DNA of 17,523 bases, taken from contig CAKTPC010000032.1 in NCBI GenBank assembly GCA_934590505.1, positions 1-17,523 of the forward strand, given 5' to 3'. A program made the translations under genes and the position numbers. The notes under the pieces were generated by a model. The model was not told the DNA's origin. It did no database searches and worked only from the letters and a program-made list of their open reading frames with translations. This DNA comes from an uncultured Oscillospiraceae bacterium (GTDB lineage: Bacteria > Bacillota > Clostridia > Oscillospirales > Oscillospiraceae). Within the stretch, counting starts at the first letter, position 1; each line of letters opens with the position of its first letter. Positions 6,857 to 15,104 of this stretch are shown piece by piece.

Positions 6857-7627
6857 ATGAAAAAGAAATTTATTTCGTTGATGCTGTGCGTGCTCTGCAT
6901 GCTGTCCTTCATTGGCTGCGGCCAGACCGCGAACGACGCGGCTGCCACGACAGCGGAGCCTCAGGCGACCGAGACTGTGCAGGAGACTGCGGCTGCGCAG
7001 GAGACGCCCGCTGCCGAAGAAGAGACAGCGGAAGAATATCTGCCGTCGATAAGCGGCACCTATGTTGAGCTGTTCCCGGAGCTTTCAAAGGCTGAGTACA
7101 GGGATATATGGATCGAAGCGACCACGCCGCTGGTCGGCGCAGAGAACGCGGAAGCCGCGACTGATATGCTGCTCGCGATGTGCATGGCGGAGCCTTACGG
7201 TGCAGAAGCTGCTGAAAAGTACACCGCCGACCCCGACAGCATGGCCTTCAACTGCTACTTCCTCGGCGGTGTTGAGAAGTTCGTGATGGACGGATACACG
7301 ATCACCGGCCTTGACGAGCAGGGTCAGGAGGTCTTTTCCCACAGCTACAAGCCGATGGACATAGAGAACGAAAACGGCTTCATCTTCTACGAGAGCGAGG
7401 ATGAAAACTCCGGCGAGTTCACCTATTTTGCCTTTTCTCCCGACACGATGGAGAGCACCTATCATCTTGAGTTCCGCTATGCCGAGGATGTGAACGACCT
7501 GCAGAGCTGGTTCGAGGGCAATTACGCCTACTGGAACGCTGCGGGCATTGCCGAGGATTACGACCTTGAGACGATGAAGAACGTCATCGAACTCTTTGTG
7601 ACCGAGAACCTCTCCTCTGCCGAATAA
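6857..7627 (+). CDS. Lipoprotein, possibly ZinT/YodA-like metal-binding domain
   Basis: This 256-residue protein has a classical lipoprotein signal: a KKK charged start, a hydrophobic stretch, then LSFIGC with lipidation expected at Cys21. Residues 23-60 are an Ala/Thr/Glu low-complexity linker. The folded part begins with ISGTYVELFPELSKAEYRDIW (first bases of the domain at about residue 65). Its later order of strands (DGYTITGLDEQG, then GFIFYES, TYFAFSP, TYHLEFRYAEDVNDLQSWFE) resembles ZinT, a periplasmic zinc-binding lipocalin-like protein. The usual His cluster of ZinT is reduced to one clear residue, H203, so metal binding is uncertain. Acidic residues are abundant. Placement before two ABC transporter genes suggests a surface partner for uptake. 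The ZinT match is a by-eye judgement. Confidence 0.55.
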   Translation: MKKKFISLMLCVLCMLSFIGCGQTANDAAATTAEPQATETVQETAAAQETPAAEEETAEEYLPSISGTYVELFPELSKAEYRDIWIEATTPLVGAENAEAATDMLLAMCMAEPYGAEAAEKYTADPDSMAFNCYFLGGVEKFVMDGYTITGLDEQGQEVFSHSYKPMDIENENGFIFYESEDENSGEFTYFAFSPDTMESTYHLEFRYAEDVNDLQSWFEGNYAYWNAAGIAEDYDLETMKNVIELFVTENLSSAE

Positions 7628-7637
7628 GCAATATATG

Positions 7638-7664
7638 CGCAGACGTTTCATTTGAACGTCTGCG
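7638..7664 (+). other. Perfect 10-bp hairpin after the lipoprotein gene
   Basis: CGCAGACGTT (7638-7647) and AACGTCTGCG (7655-7664) form a perfect stem with a 7-base loop. No T run follows directly; the first T5 is at 7692-7696. It could be a 3' stability element or partial terminator lowering expression of the ABC genes relative to the lipoprotein. Confidence 0.6.
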
Positions 7665-7698
7665 TGTGGGCTATCAAAAAGCCTTGCAGAGTTTTTGC

Positions 7699-7719
7699 CA
7701 AAGAACCTTTAGTTCTTTG
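7699..7719 (+). other. Second hairpin just upstream of the ABC transporter gene
   Basis: CAAAGAAC (7699-7706) and GTTCTTTG (7712-7719) form a perfect 8-bp stem with a 5-base loop. It ends 17 bases before the ATG at 7737 and 29 bases before the alternative TTG at 7749. It sits in the untranslated stretch between the lipoprotein and the first ABC gene and may affect translation or transcript processing. Confidence 0.45.
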
Positions 7720-7736
7720 ACAAGTATATAAATAGG

Positions 7737-9518
7737 ATGGTGAGCCATTTGAAAAAAGAATCCGATCTGTCCCGGCTGATGAGCTGCGCCGGCAGGCATA
7801 AGGCGTTTACCTATGCCTCATGGGTGCTCTCGGCTGTCAGCGCGCTGATGGCGCTGGTGCCGTTTCTTTATATATGGATGATCCTCCGTGACGTGCTGAA
7901 CGCTGCGCCGGATTACTCCAAGGCCGTTAACATTCCGTATTACGGCTGGATGGCGGTGCTGTTCGCAGTGCTGTCATATCTCGTCTATGTGCTTGCGCTG
8001 CTGTGCTCGCACACGTCCGCGTTCCGCGTGGCGACGAACCTGCGCCTTGCGGTGACGGAGCATCTGGCAAAGCTGCCGCTGGGCTTCACCGAGCGCTACG
8101 GCAGCGGCAAGCTGCGCAAGGTGATCCAGGAGAGCACGGGCGCGGCGGAGACATATCTCGCCCATCAGCTGCCCGACCAGTACGGCGCGATGGCAACACC
8201 GATCGGACTGCTGGTGCTGCTGTTTGTGTTCGACTGGCGGCTCGGGCTTTTGAGCCTTATACCGGTGTTCCTCGGCTTTGCGATAATGAGCGCCATGACG
8301 GGCAAGAGAATGGCGGAAAAGATGCGCCAGTACGGCAACGCCCTTGCCGCGATGTCGAACGAGGCGGTCGAGTACGTCCGCGGCATACCCGTTGTGAAAA
8401 CCTTCGGGCAGTCAGTATTCTCATTCAAGAAGTTCAAGGCCACGATAGATGAATATGAAAAGTGGGTCGTCGCCTACACGACGGAGCTGCGCATGCCCAT
8501 GATGTTCTACACTGCGGCTATAAACGGCGTGTTTGCGTTTCTCATCGCGGGCGGGCTGCTTTTCACAAAGAGCGGCGTCACGCCGGAGTTCCTGCTGAAC
8601 CTGCTGTTCTACATAATCATCACGCCGGTCATCTCTCTGACGCTGACGAAGATCATGTACATGAGCGAGAACAAAATGATCGTCGCCGACGCGCTCAGCC
8701 GCATAGACTCTGTGCTGGACGCGGAGCCAGTGTCCGTAAGCGATGAGCCGCAGCACCCGAAGGACGGCTCTGTGAAGCTTGAGAACGTACACTTCAGCTA
8801 CGACGGCGAGACGGAGGTCATAAAGGGCGTCTCGATGGACATTCGGTCCGGGCAGACAGTGGCGCTCGTCGGCCCCTCGGGCGGCGGCAAGTCGACGCTT
8901 GCGAGCCTTATGTGCAGGTTCTTCGACGTGCAGAGCGGCAGCATTTCCATCGGCTGCGCGGACGTGCGCGAGATACCCAAGGAGGAGCTTATGGACACAG
9001 TGTCCTTCGTGTTCCAGAACAGCCGCCTCATAAAAGGCAGCATCCTTGACAATGTGAAGCTCGGCAGGCCCGAGGCTGCCGAGGAGGAAGTCCTCGCTGC
9101 GCTCAAGGCTGCCCAGTGCATGGATATCATTGAAAAGTTCCCCGACGGCATACATACCGTTATCGGCTCGAAGGGCGTGTACCTCTCCGGCGGCGAGCAG
9201 CAGCGCATTGCCATTGCCCGCGCTATGCTGAAAAACGCGCCGGTGCTTATCCTTGACGAAGCCACGGCCTTTGCCGACCCCGACAATGAGGCCAAGGTAC
9301 AGGCCGCGTTCGCGGAGCTTGCCAAGGGCAAGACCGTTATCATGATCGCCCACAGGCTCTCGACCGTCGTGAACGCAGACTGCATCTACGTCGTGCGCGA
9401 CGGGCAGATAGAGGAGGCCGGGACGAAGGACGAGCTCTGCGCCAAGGACGGACTCTTCAGCAAGATGTGGCGTGACTATCAGTCGTCCGTTGAGTGGAAG
9501 GTCGCAAAGGAGGGATAA
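7737..9518 (+). CDS. ABC transporter half-molecule, YbtP/IrtA-like (TMD-NBD)
   Basis: This 593-residue protein has an N-terminal six-helix exporter-type membrane domain (about 25-310) and a C-terminal ATPase domain. Walker A is GPSGGGKST (379-387), the Q-loop is at Q427, the signature is LSGGEQQR (483-490), Walker B is VLILDEAT with E508, and the switch His is H539. The sequence after Walker B reads AFADPDNE, a form I associate with YbtP-like siderophore transporters rather than the common SALD. The ATG at 7737 has a weak ribosome binding site. The in-frame TTG at 7749 with GGATGGTGA upstream is an alternative start. It should form a heterodimer with the next gene product. Despite the exporter fold, YbtPQ/IrtAB relatives import metal chelates, so direction is open. 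Confidence 0.85.
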   Translation: MVSHLKKESDLSRLMSCAGRHKAFTYASWVLSAVSALMALVPFLYIWMILRDVLNAAPDYSKAVNIPYYGWMAVLFAVLSYLVYVLALLCSHTSAFRVATNLRLAVTEHLAKLPLGFTERYGSGKLRKVIQESTGAAETYLAHQLPDQYGAMATPIGLLVLLFVFDWRLGLLSLIPVFLGFAIMSAMTGKRMAEKMRQYGNALAAMSNEAVEYVRGIPVVKTFGQSVFSFKKFKATIDEYEKWVVAYTTELRMPMMFYTAAINGVFAFLIAGGLLFTKSGVTPEFLLNLLFYIIITPVISLTLTKIMYMSENKMIVADALSRIDSVLDAEPVSVSDEPQHPKDGSVKLENVHFSYDGETEVIKGVSMDIRSGQTVALVGPSGGGKSTLASLMCRFFDVQSGSISIGCADVREIPKEELMDTVSFVFQNSRLIKGSILDNVKLGRPEAAEEEVLAALKAAQCMDIIEKFPDGIHTVIGSKGVYLSGGEQQRIAIARAMLKNAPVLILDEATAFADPDNEAKVQAAFAELAKGKTVIMIAHRLSTVVNADCIYVVRDGQIEEAGTKDELCAKDGLFSKMWRDYQSSVEWKVAKEG

Positions 9519-9520
9519 CC

Positions 9521-11248
9521 GTGATAGAAAGAATCCAGAAAGCAACCGCAAGCTCCCCGGAGGGCGCGCGGGGACTTATAAAGGGCGTGCTGGCCTGCGC
9601 GCTCCAGAATGTCTCTTTCATGCTGCCGACAGGGCTGCTCTATTTCCTCGTGAAGGATCTGATGGAGGGCACGACCGCGGGGCGGACTGCGTTCTATGTG
9701 ATAGGGTGCGTTGTGTGCTTTGCGTTTATCCTGCTGACGACGTGGTTCCAGTATAACGGCACATACTTCACAACCTACAAGGAAAGCGGCATACGCCGTC
9801 TGACGCTCGCCGAGCGCCTGCGCAAGCTGCCGCTGTCCTTCTTCGGCAAGCGCGACCTTGCCGACCTCACGAGCACAATCATGGCCGACTGCGAGGTGCT
9901 GGAAAAGACCTGCTCACACTTCATCCCCGGCCTGTTCGGTTCGCTTATCTCGACAGTGCTGATAGCGCTTGGCCTCTTCGCATTTGACCGGCGCATGGCG
10001 CTCGCGGCGCTGTGGGTAATCCCGGTGTCCATCGCTATCCTCCTTGCCAGCTACAAGGTGCAGGACCGCGTGCAGGCAAAGACCATGGCGGTAAAGATGA
10101 CCTGCGCCGACGGCATTCAGGAGTACATCGAGACGATCCGCGACCTGAAGGCAAGCAAAGCCGAGGGCGCTTATCTCGACGGGCTTTCGGGAAAGATACG
10201 CGCGGTGGAAAAGCAGACGATCTCCGCAGAGCTTACAAACGCGGTGTTCGTCACATCTGCCGGCATGGTGCTGAAGCTCGGCATCGCCTCCGTCGCGCTG
10301 ACGGGCTCGGTGCTGCTGATAAACGGGAGCATCGATGTGCTGACGCTGTTCATGTTCCTGCTGGTGGCGTCGAGACTTTACGACCCGATGCAGGGCGCGC
10401 TTCAGAATCTCGCGGCAGTCATCGCGATGCGCACGAACGTCGCGCGCATGAATGAGATACTTGAATACCCCATCCAGACCGGCAGCGAGGAGCTTACGAA
10501 TCAGGGCTGCGATATAGTATTTGACCATGTCGGCTTTGCCTATAACTCCGGTGAGACGGTGCTGAAGGACGTGTCCTTCACCGCAAAGCAGGGCGAGGTC
10601 ACGGCGCTTGTCGGCCCCTCGGGCGGCGGCAAGACCACGGTGTCACGTCTCGCTGCGCGCTTCTGGGACCACCAGAAGGGGAGCATCACCGTCGGCGGGA
10701 TGGACATTTCCAAGGTCGACCCAGAAAAGCTCATGGGGCTATACTCAATCGTGTTCCAGGATGTGACGCTCTTTGACAACAGCATCCTTGAGAACATCCG
10801 CCTTGGCCGCAAGGACGCGACCGACGAGGAAGTCCTCGAAGCGGCGCGGCTTGCAAACTGCGGCGAGTTTGCCGAGAAGCTGCCTGAGAGCTGGAACACT
10901 GACATCGGCGAAAACGGCTGCGCGCTCTCCGGCGGCGAACGTCAGCGCATCTCCATTGCGCGCGCATTCCTGAAAGACGCGCCGATCATCCTGCTGGATG
11001 AGGCGACCGCGAGCCTCGACGTCGAGAACGAGACGCTCATACAGACGGCGCTGTCAAGGCTTATCCAGAACAAGACCGTGCTCATCATTGCGCACCGCAT
11101 GCGTACTGTCGCGGGCGCGGATAAAATCGTCGTGCTCTCCGACGGCGTAGTCGCCGAGCAAGGCGCGCCTGACGCACTCTATGCACAGGGCGGGCTTTAC
11201 ACCCACATGGTGCAGCTGCAGACCGGCAGCCAGAACTGGACGATCTGA
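9521..11248 (+). CDS. ABC transporter half-molecule, YbtQ/IrtB-like (TMD-NBD)
   Basis: The protein has 575 residues from a GTG at 9521, chosen because AAAGGAGGG lies 7 bases upstream and the gap to the previous stop is only 2 bp; an earlier GTG at 9494 lies inside the preceding gene. The membrane domain spans about residues 20-300. The ATPase domain has Walker A GPSGGGKTT (365-373), Q413, signature LSGGERQR (469-476), Walker B with DEATASLD (E494) and H525. Both catalytic sites of the pair look competent. It is translationally coupled to the first half-transporter, which implies a heterodimer. A strong hairpin 12 bp after the stop ends the unit. The substrate is not evident; a metallophore, peptide or drug-like compound is possible. 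Confidence 0.87.
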   Translation: MIERIQKATASSPEGARGLIKGVLACALQNVSFMLPTGLLYFLVKDLMEGTTAGRTAFYVIGCVVCFAFILLTTWFQYNGTYFTTYKESGIRRLTLAERLRKLPLSFFGKRDLADLTSTIMADCEVLEKTCSHFIPGLFGSLISTVLIALGLFAFDRRMALAALWVIPVSIAILLASYKVQDRVQAKTMAVKMTCADGIQEYIETIRDLKASKAEGAYLDGLSGKIRAVEKQTISAELTNAVFVTSAGMVLKLGIASVALTGSVLLINGSIDVLTLFMFLLVASRLYDPMQGALQNLAAVIAMRTNVARMNEILEYPIQTGSEELTNQGCDIVFDHVGFAYNSGETVLKDVSFTAKQGEVTALVGPSGGGKTTVSRLAARFWDHQKGSITVGGMDISKVDPEKLMGLYSIVFQDVTLFDNSILENIRLGRKDATDEEVLEAARLANCGEFAEKLPESWNTDIGENGCALSGGERQRISIARAFLKDAPIILLDEATASLDVENETLIQTALSRLIQNKTVLIIAHRMRTVAGADKIVVLSDGVVAEQGAPDALYAQGGLYTHMVQLQTGSQNWTI

Positions 11249-11260
11249 AACCTATTATAA

Positions 11261-11306
11261 CAGCAGAAGCACCCACCGAAGTTTTTTCCGGTGGGTGCTT
11301 CTGCTG
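11261..11306. terminator. Strong bidirectional hairpin between convergent operons
   Basis: CAGCAGAAGCACCCACCG (11261-11278) pairs perfectly with the arm at 11289-11306, giving 18 bp. With one bulged base the pairing extends outward through TATAA/TTATA. The loop contains T6 (11282-11287). It lies 12 bp after the ABC gene stop and 10 bp from the stop of the convergent aminotransferase gene, so it can serve both strands. Confidence 0.8.
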
Positions 11307-11316
11307 GTTATATTGC

Positions 11317-12498
11317 TCAGCTCATTTCTTCAATGACCTTTTTGAACGCGGGGAGACTGCGGCGGATCATGTCGGGATCGACGCAGGTGCTGACACGGCA
11401 GAAGCCGGGGCAGCCGAAAGTGTCGGCCGGGACAATGAGCAGGTTCTCGCGCTTTGCAAGCTCGGAGAATGCTCGCGAATCCCCGTTGGGTGCCTTGACC
11501 ATCATGTAGAACGCACCCTGAGGCTTGACGCAGTCATAGCCCATCTCAGTCAGCGCGTTATACAGGAGGCTGCGGTTCTGGTCATAAGCCGCAAGGTCGG
11601 GACGCAGCGCCGTCGCGCGGGCGATGACGAGCTGCATCATTGACGGCGCGCAGACGTGGCCGCAGGCGCGGGATGCACCGGCGACGGCGGCGAAGAGCAG
11701 GGCGCTGTCGGTAACGGTATCGGGGATGCAGACATAACCGATACGTTCGCCCGGCATGGAGAGCGACTTGGAGTAGGAATAGCACACGACGGTGTCGCGG
11801 TAGATGCTTGGGATAAACGGCACGACGGCGTTATCGTACACAAGCTCGCGGTACGGCTCATCGGCGATTATATAGATTGGGTGGCCGTATTCCGCACTCC
11901 TGCGCTCAAGGAGAGAGGCAAGCTCGTGCAGCGTCTCTTCGCTGTAAATGACGCCGGAGGGGTTATTCGGGGAGTTGATGATGACGGCCTGCGTGTGCGG
12001 CGTGAGCGCGCGGTCAAGCGCTTCAACGTTTATCTGGAAGCTCTCGGTATCGGGCGCAACCTCAACGAACTTGCCGCCGTTGCAGGAGACGAATACCTGA
12101 TACTCCGGGAAATACGGCGCGACGGCGATGAACTCTGCCCCCTGCACCGCGAGCGCGCGTATCACCGCGACGAGCGCAGGAGCCGCGCCGCAGGTGAAGA
12201 AAATGTTCTCGGGACGAATGACCATGCTGCTGCGCGCGCTGAGGTCATCGGCGACAGCGCGGCGCGCTTCCATCGCACCGGCGGCGGGGGTGTAGCCGTG
12301 CAGGGCGAGGCTGTTGCCCTCCAGAAGCTCGCGGATAATATCCGCGATGGCCGCAGGCGCGGGCACGGAGGGATTGCCTATCGAGTAGTCATACACGTTC
12401 TCTTTGCCGACGACGGCGGCCTGACGGATGCCGTATTCAAAAAGCTCGCGTATTTCGGATTTCTTTGTTCCAAGCTGAATGAAGCTTTCGGAGATCAT
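11317..12498 (-). CDS. PLP-dependent class I/II aminotransferase (probably aromatic amino acid)
   Basis: This 393-residue fold-type I aminotransferase has NSPNNPSG (176-182), the cofactor-contacting Asp in IADEPYREL (D213), the PLP Schiff-base lysine in SYSKSLSMPGERIGY (K244) and a carboxylate-binding Arg in CRVS (R368). It is the last gene of the iorA-iorB-ptb-buk operon; its ATG overlaps the buk stop as ATGA and has a GGGGAGGAAT ribosome binding site. Context suggests that it converts tryptophan, phenylalanine or tyrosine to the aryl pyruvate used by IorAB. Aspartate or branched-chain substrates cannot be excluded from sequence alone. Confidence 0.85.
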   Translation of the reverse strand: MISESFIQLGTKKSEIRELFEYGIRQAAVVGKENVYDYSIGNPSVPAPAAIADIIRELLEGNSLALHGYTPAAGAMEARRAVADDLSARSSMVIRPENIFFTCGAAPALVAVIRALAVQGAEFIAVAPYFPEYQVFVSCNGGKFVEVAPDTESFQINVEALDRALTPHTQAVIINSPNNPSGVIYSEETLHELASLLERRSAEYGHPIYIIADEPYRELVYDNAVVPFIPSIYRDTVVCYSYSKSLSMPGERIGYVCIPDTVTDSALLFAAVAGASRACGHVCAPSMMQLVIARATALRPDLAAYDQNRSLLYNALTEMGYDCVKPQGAFYMMVKAPNGDSRAFSELAKRENLLIVPADTFGCPGFCRVSTCVDPDMIRRSLPAFKKVIEEMS

Positions 12499-13583
12499 TT
12501 ATTCCTCCCCTTTCCATCACTTGCGTGATACACATTGGGCTGCTCCTCACCGGTCAGCAGACGCACGCCGCCGAGAGCCAGCGCCTCCATTTCCGTTTCA
12601 CCGGCGAGCACGCATACCGGTGCGATGAAGCCGACATAGTCCTTTATTTTACCGGTCAGCAGCTCCGAGTACGCAAGGCCGCCGGTGAGGATGATAGCGT
12701 CGCAGTCACCCTTGAGGACAATGGAGAGAAGCCCTATAGTCTTTGCAATCTGATATGCCTGCGCATCGAGGATGAGGGCGGCATGCTCGTCGCCATCCTT
12801 TATCATTTGCTCGATAACACGGCAGTCGCTCACGCCGAGGTGGGCGTACATGCCGCCGCGGCCGCGTATCTTGCGGCGCATCTCCTCGTAAGTGTACTTG
12901 CCGGAGTAGCACAGCTTTATCATCGAGAGAGCCGGGGCGCAGCCCGCGCGCTCGGGCGAGAACTGGCCGTCGTCATCGCCGACGGAGTCGACGATCTCGC
13001 CGTGCTTATGCACGCTCGCGGACACGCCGCCGCCCATGTGAACGACGATGAGGTTCATGTCCTTGTAGTTCCTGCCCTGCTGTTTTGCATAGCGGATAGC
13101 CATGGCGCGGCTGTTGAGAACGTGGCAGAAGCTCTGCCGCTCGATCTCCGCGTAGCCGGTGATCTTGGCGATGTCGGTGAGCTCGCCCGAGGTCACGGCG
13201 TCATAGATATATGCGGGAATACCCAAGGGCTGCGCAAGCTCGCGCGCTAAAAGCCCGCCGAGGTTCGAGGCGTGCGGCTGGCTCAGCTCATCATCGACAA
13301 GGGCGCGGCACAGCTCATCGTCAACGATGTAGCCGCCGGTCCTGAGACCGAACACCAGCCCGCCGCGGCCTATGACGGCGGCAAGCTCCTTTTCGTCAAT
13401 GCCGTTTCGCTCCATGAATGAGCGGATGACGGACAAACGCATGGGCACCTGCTCGGCGATAGTGTGGTACTGCTGAAGCTCGGCGGCGTCATGGTCGAGG
13501 CTCTCCTGCACGAGCTTTTCCGCGCCGTCATATAGGGCAAGCTTCGTGCTCGTAGAACCGGGGTTTATGATAAGCAGCTTCAT
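12495..13583 (-). CDS. buk: Butyrate kinase family (acyl-phosphate kinase)
   Basis: This 362-residue protein belongs to the acetate/butyrate kinase fold. It shows the N-terminal phosphate loop NPGSTSTK (7-14), HASNLGG (104-110), the ATP-site segment HMGGGVSAS (182-190), DGQFSPERAG (205-214) and a late LTGGLAYSE loop. Length is normal for butyrate kinases. It transfers the phosphate of an acyl phosphate to ADP. Its ATG overlaps the ptb stop as ATGA, with GGAAAGGAAG upstream. No butyrate-forming genes (crotonase, acyl-CoA dehydrogenase) are nearby. Next to iorAB the likely substrate is an arylacetyl phosphate, or a branched-chain acyl phosphate, rather than butyryl phosphate. That is inference from context. 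Confidence 0.9.
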   Translation of the reverse strand: MKLLIINPGSTSTKLALYDGAEKLVQESLDHDAAELQQYHTIAEQVPMRLSVIRSFMERNGIDEKELAAVIGRGGLVFGLRTGGYIVDDELCRALVDDELSQPHASNLGGLLARELAQPLGIPAYIYDAVTSGELTDIAKITGYAEIERQSFCHVLNSRAMAIRYAKQQGRNYKDMNLIVVHMGGGVSASVHKHGEIVDSVGDDDGQFSPERAGCAPALSMIKLCYSGKYTYEEMRRKIRGRGGMYAHLGVSDCRVIEQMIKDGDEHAALILDAQAYQIAKTIGLLSIVLKGDCDAIILTGGLAYSELLTGKIKDYVGFIAPVCVLAGETEMEALALGGVRLLTGEEQPNVYHASDGKGRNK

Positions 13584-14497
13584 GAATTTGCTTCCTTTCC
13601 GCCGCTCATGAGCGCGCAGACCAGCAGGGAATTATATTTCTCTTCAAAGCTTGCGCTTCTGGAATTGAGGGCGATGGGACACTTCGCGCCGATGACGACG
13701 CCTGCCATCTTCGCACCGGCAAACTCAATGAGCGCCTTGACCATGATGTTTCCCGCGGACATGCTCGGGACGACGAGGATATCAGTCCTGCCCGTGACAG
13801 GGCTTTCATAGCCTTTGATCTTTGCCGACTCCGCGTCGAGCGCAAGGTCGAGCGATATCGGTCCCTCAAGGAAGCAGCGGCCGAACTCACCGCTCAGCGC
13901 CGCCTGCTTGAGCGCCGCCGCATCGACGGTCTCAATGATCTTGGGGCTGACGTTCTCCGCCGCGCAGAGCGCGGAGAGCAGCGGCTCCTCATAGCCGAGG
14001 GCGTGGAACATCTCAACGGCGTTCCTGACGATGGCCTTTTTGCCCTCAAGGTCGGGGTTCGGCATCATGCCGCCGTCGGTCACGCCGAGGAGCTTGGAAT
14101 ATCCGGGCACCTCAAGCAGCGCGACATGGGACATGGGCCGCCCGACGCCGATGCCGGTCTGTTTGTTCACGACGGCCTTGAGGATAGTCGCGGTCTGCAT
14201 CAGCCCTTTCTGCAGGAAGTCCGCCTTGCCCTCGCGGAGGAGCTCGACGGCGATGCGCGCCGCGTCATCGTCCGTATCGGCGTTTATGACGGATGCAGGG
14301 TCAATCTCGCAGCCGAGAGAACGGCCGACGGAAAGTATCTCGTCCGCATGGCCTATCAGAATATAGCGGAGTATACCCTCCTGCGCGGCGCGGAGCACCG
14401 CTTCAAGAGTATGTCCGTCATGCGCGCAGGCGACGGCGACGGTCTTGGGTTCTACACTGCCGACGCGCCCGCGCAGGTCTTGAAAATTGTGGAGCAT
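13580..14497 (-). CDS. ptb: Phosphate butyryltransferase family (acyl-CoA phosphotransferase)
   Basis: This 305-residue member of the phosphate acetyl/butyryltransferase family swaps CoA for phosphate on an acyl-CoA. Recognisable parts are KGLMQT (97-102), GIGVGRPMSHVALLEVPG (115-132), TDGGMMPNPDLEGKK (140-154) and SAGNIMVKALIEF near residue 250. Length fits Ptb rather than the longer Pta. The start ATG is preceded by ACGGAGAAAG. It is 22 bp after iorB and overlaps buk by 4 bp, so CoA-ester phosphorolysis and kinase are made together. The acyl group is probably the product of IorAB. Specificity cannot be read from the sequence. Confidence 0.9.
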   Translation of the reverse strand: MLHNFQDLRGRVGSVEPKTVAVACAHDGHTLEAVLRAAQEGILRYILIGHADEILSVGRSLGCEIDPASVINADTDDDAARIAVELLREGKADFLQKGLMQTATILKAVVNKQTGIGVGRPMSHVALLEVPGYSKLLGVTDGGMMPNPDLEGKKAIVRNAVEMFHALGYEEPLLSALCAAENVSPKIIETVDAAALKQAALSGEFGRCFLEGPISLDLALDAESAKIKGYESPVTGRTDILVVPSMSAGNIMVKALIEFAGAKMAGVVIGAKCPIALNSRSASFEEKYNSLLVCALMSGGKEANS

Positions 14498-14519
14498 AGT
14501 CTTTCTCCGTTTCTGTGTA

Positions 14520-15101
14520 TTATTTGCCGGCGGCCTCGTGACCCGCGCGGAACGCGCGCAGGTTCAGTTCCCGGAACTTCTCCGGCACGGTCTCGGCAAT
14601 GACGCTCTCCCAGTCGATATCGTCCATGCCGAGCGCCTTTGCCATGCTGCCGAAGAGCACGATGTTCATGCACTTTGCACTGCCGAGGCCCTCTGCAATC
14701 TCGGCGGCGTTGAGAACATAGCAGCGGAAATGCTGCTGCATGGCCTCAAGACAGCCCTCGGGGTATTCGCATAACCCCGCGGCGATGCTGGAGGAGGCGA
14801 TCTCATAGTCGTTTATGACGGCGATGCCCTCGGGCTTGAGGAAGTCGGCATAGCGCACGGCTTCCATCTTCTCGAAGGCGACGATAATATCTGCCGCGCC
14901 CTTGCCGATGACGGGAGAATTGACCTTTTCGCCCCAATGGACCTGCGTGGAGACACTGCCGCCGCGCTGGCTCATGCCGTGGACTTCGGACATCTTGACA
15001 TCGTACCCGGCCTTCATGAGACCGTTTACGAGGACCTTTGCGGTAAGGATAGCGCCCTGACCGCCTACGCCTACCAAAAGAGCACTCTTAGTGTTTTTCA
15101 T
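14520..15101 (-). CDS. iorB: Indolepyruvate oxidoreductase subunit beta
   Basis: This 193-residue protein is of the POR-gamma type (pyruvate ferredoxin/flavodoxin oxidoreductase family). It opens with ALLVGVGGQGAILTAKVL (GVGGQG at 11-16), followed by EVHGMSQRGGSVSTQVHWG, both typical of IorB. Length matches the family. It pairs with IorA to form the complex that oxidises aryl pyruvates to aryl-acetyl-CoA with reduction of ferredoxin. The ATG at 15101 lies 3 bp after the iorA stop and uses AAAGGAGAAC inside the end of iorA, indicating coupled synthesis of the two subunits. Confidence 0.93.
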   Translation of the reverse strand: MKNTKSALLVGVGGQGAILTAKVLVNGLMKAGYDVKMSEVHGMSQRGGSVSTQVHWGEKVNSPVIGKGAADIIVAFEKMEAVRYADFLKPEGIAVINDYEIASSSIAAGLCEYPEGCLEAMQQHFRCYVLNAAEIAEGLGSAKCMNIVLFGSMAKALGMDDIDWESVIAETVPEKFRELNLRAFRAGHEAAGK

Positions 15102-15104
15102 GGC

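Noticed and set aside
7638..7664. Canonical rho-independent terminator after the lipoprotein gene
   Set aside because: The stem is good but no T run follows it directly, so it is listed only as a hairpin.
8421..9551. 376-codon open frame antisense to the first ABC gene, and 1909-2640 (-)
   Set aside because: They are shadows of clear plus-strand genes, with His/Arg-rich composition and no recognisable domain or ribosome binding site context.
9494..11248. GTG 9494 as start of the second ABC gene
   Set aside because: It lies within the end of the first ABC gene without a proper ribosome binding site; GTG 9521 has AAAGGAGGG at good spacing.
11317..14497. Butyrate production locus
   Set aside because: Ptb and Buk are present but no thiolase, crotonase or acyl-CoA dehydrogenase genes accompany them. 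The linked iorAB and aminotransferase point to amino acid oxidation instead.
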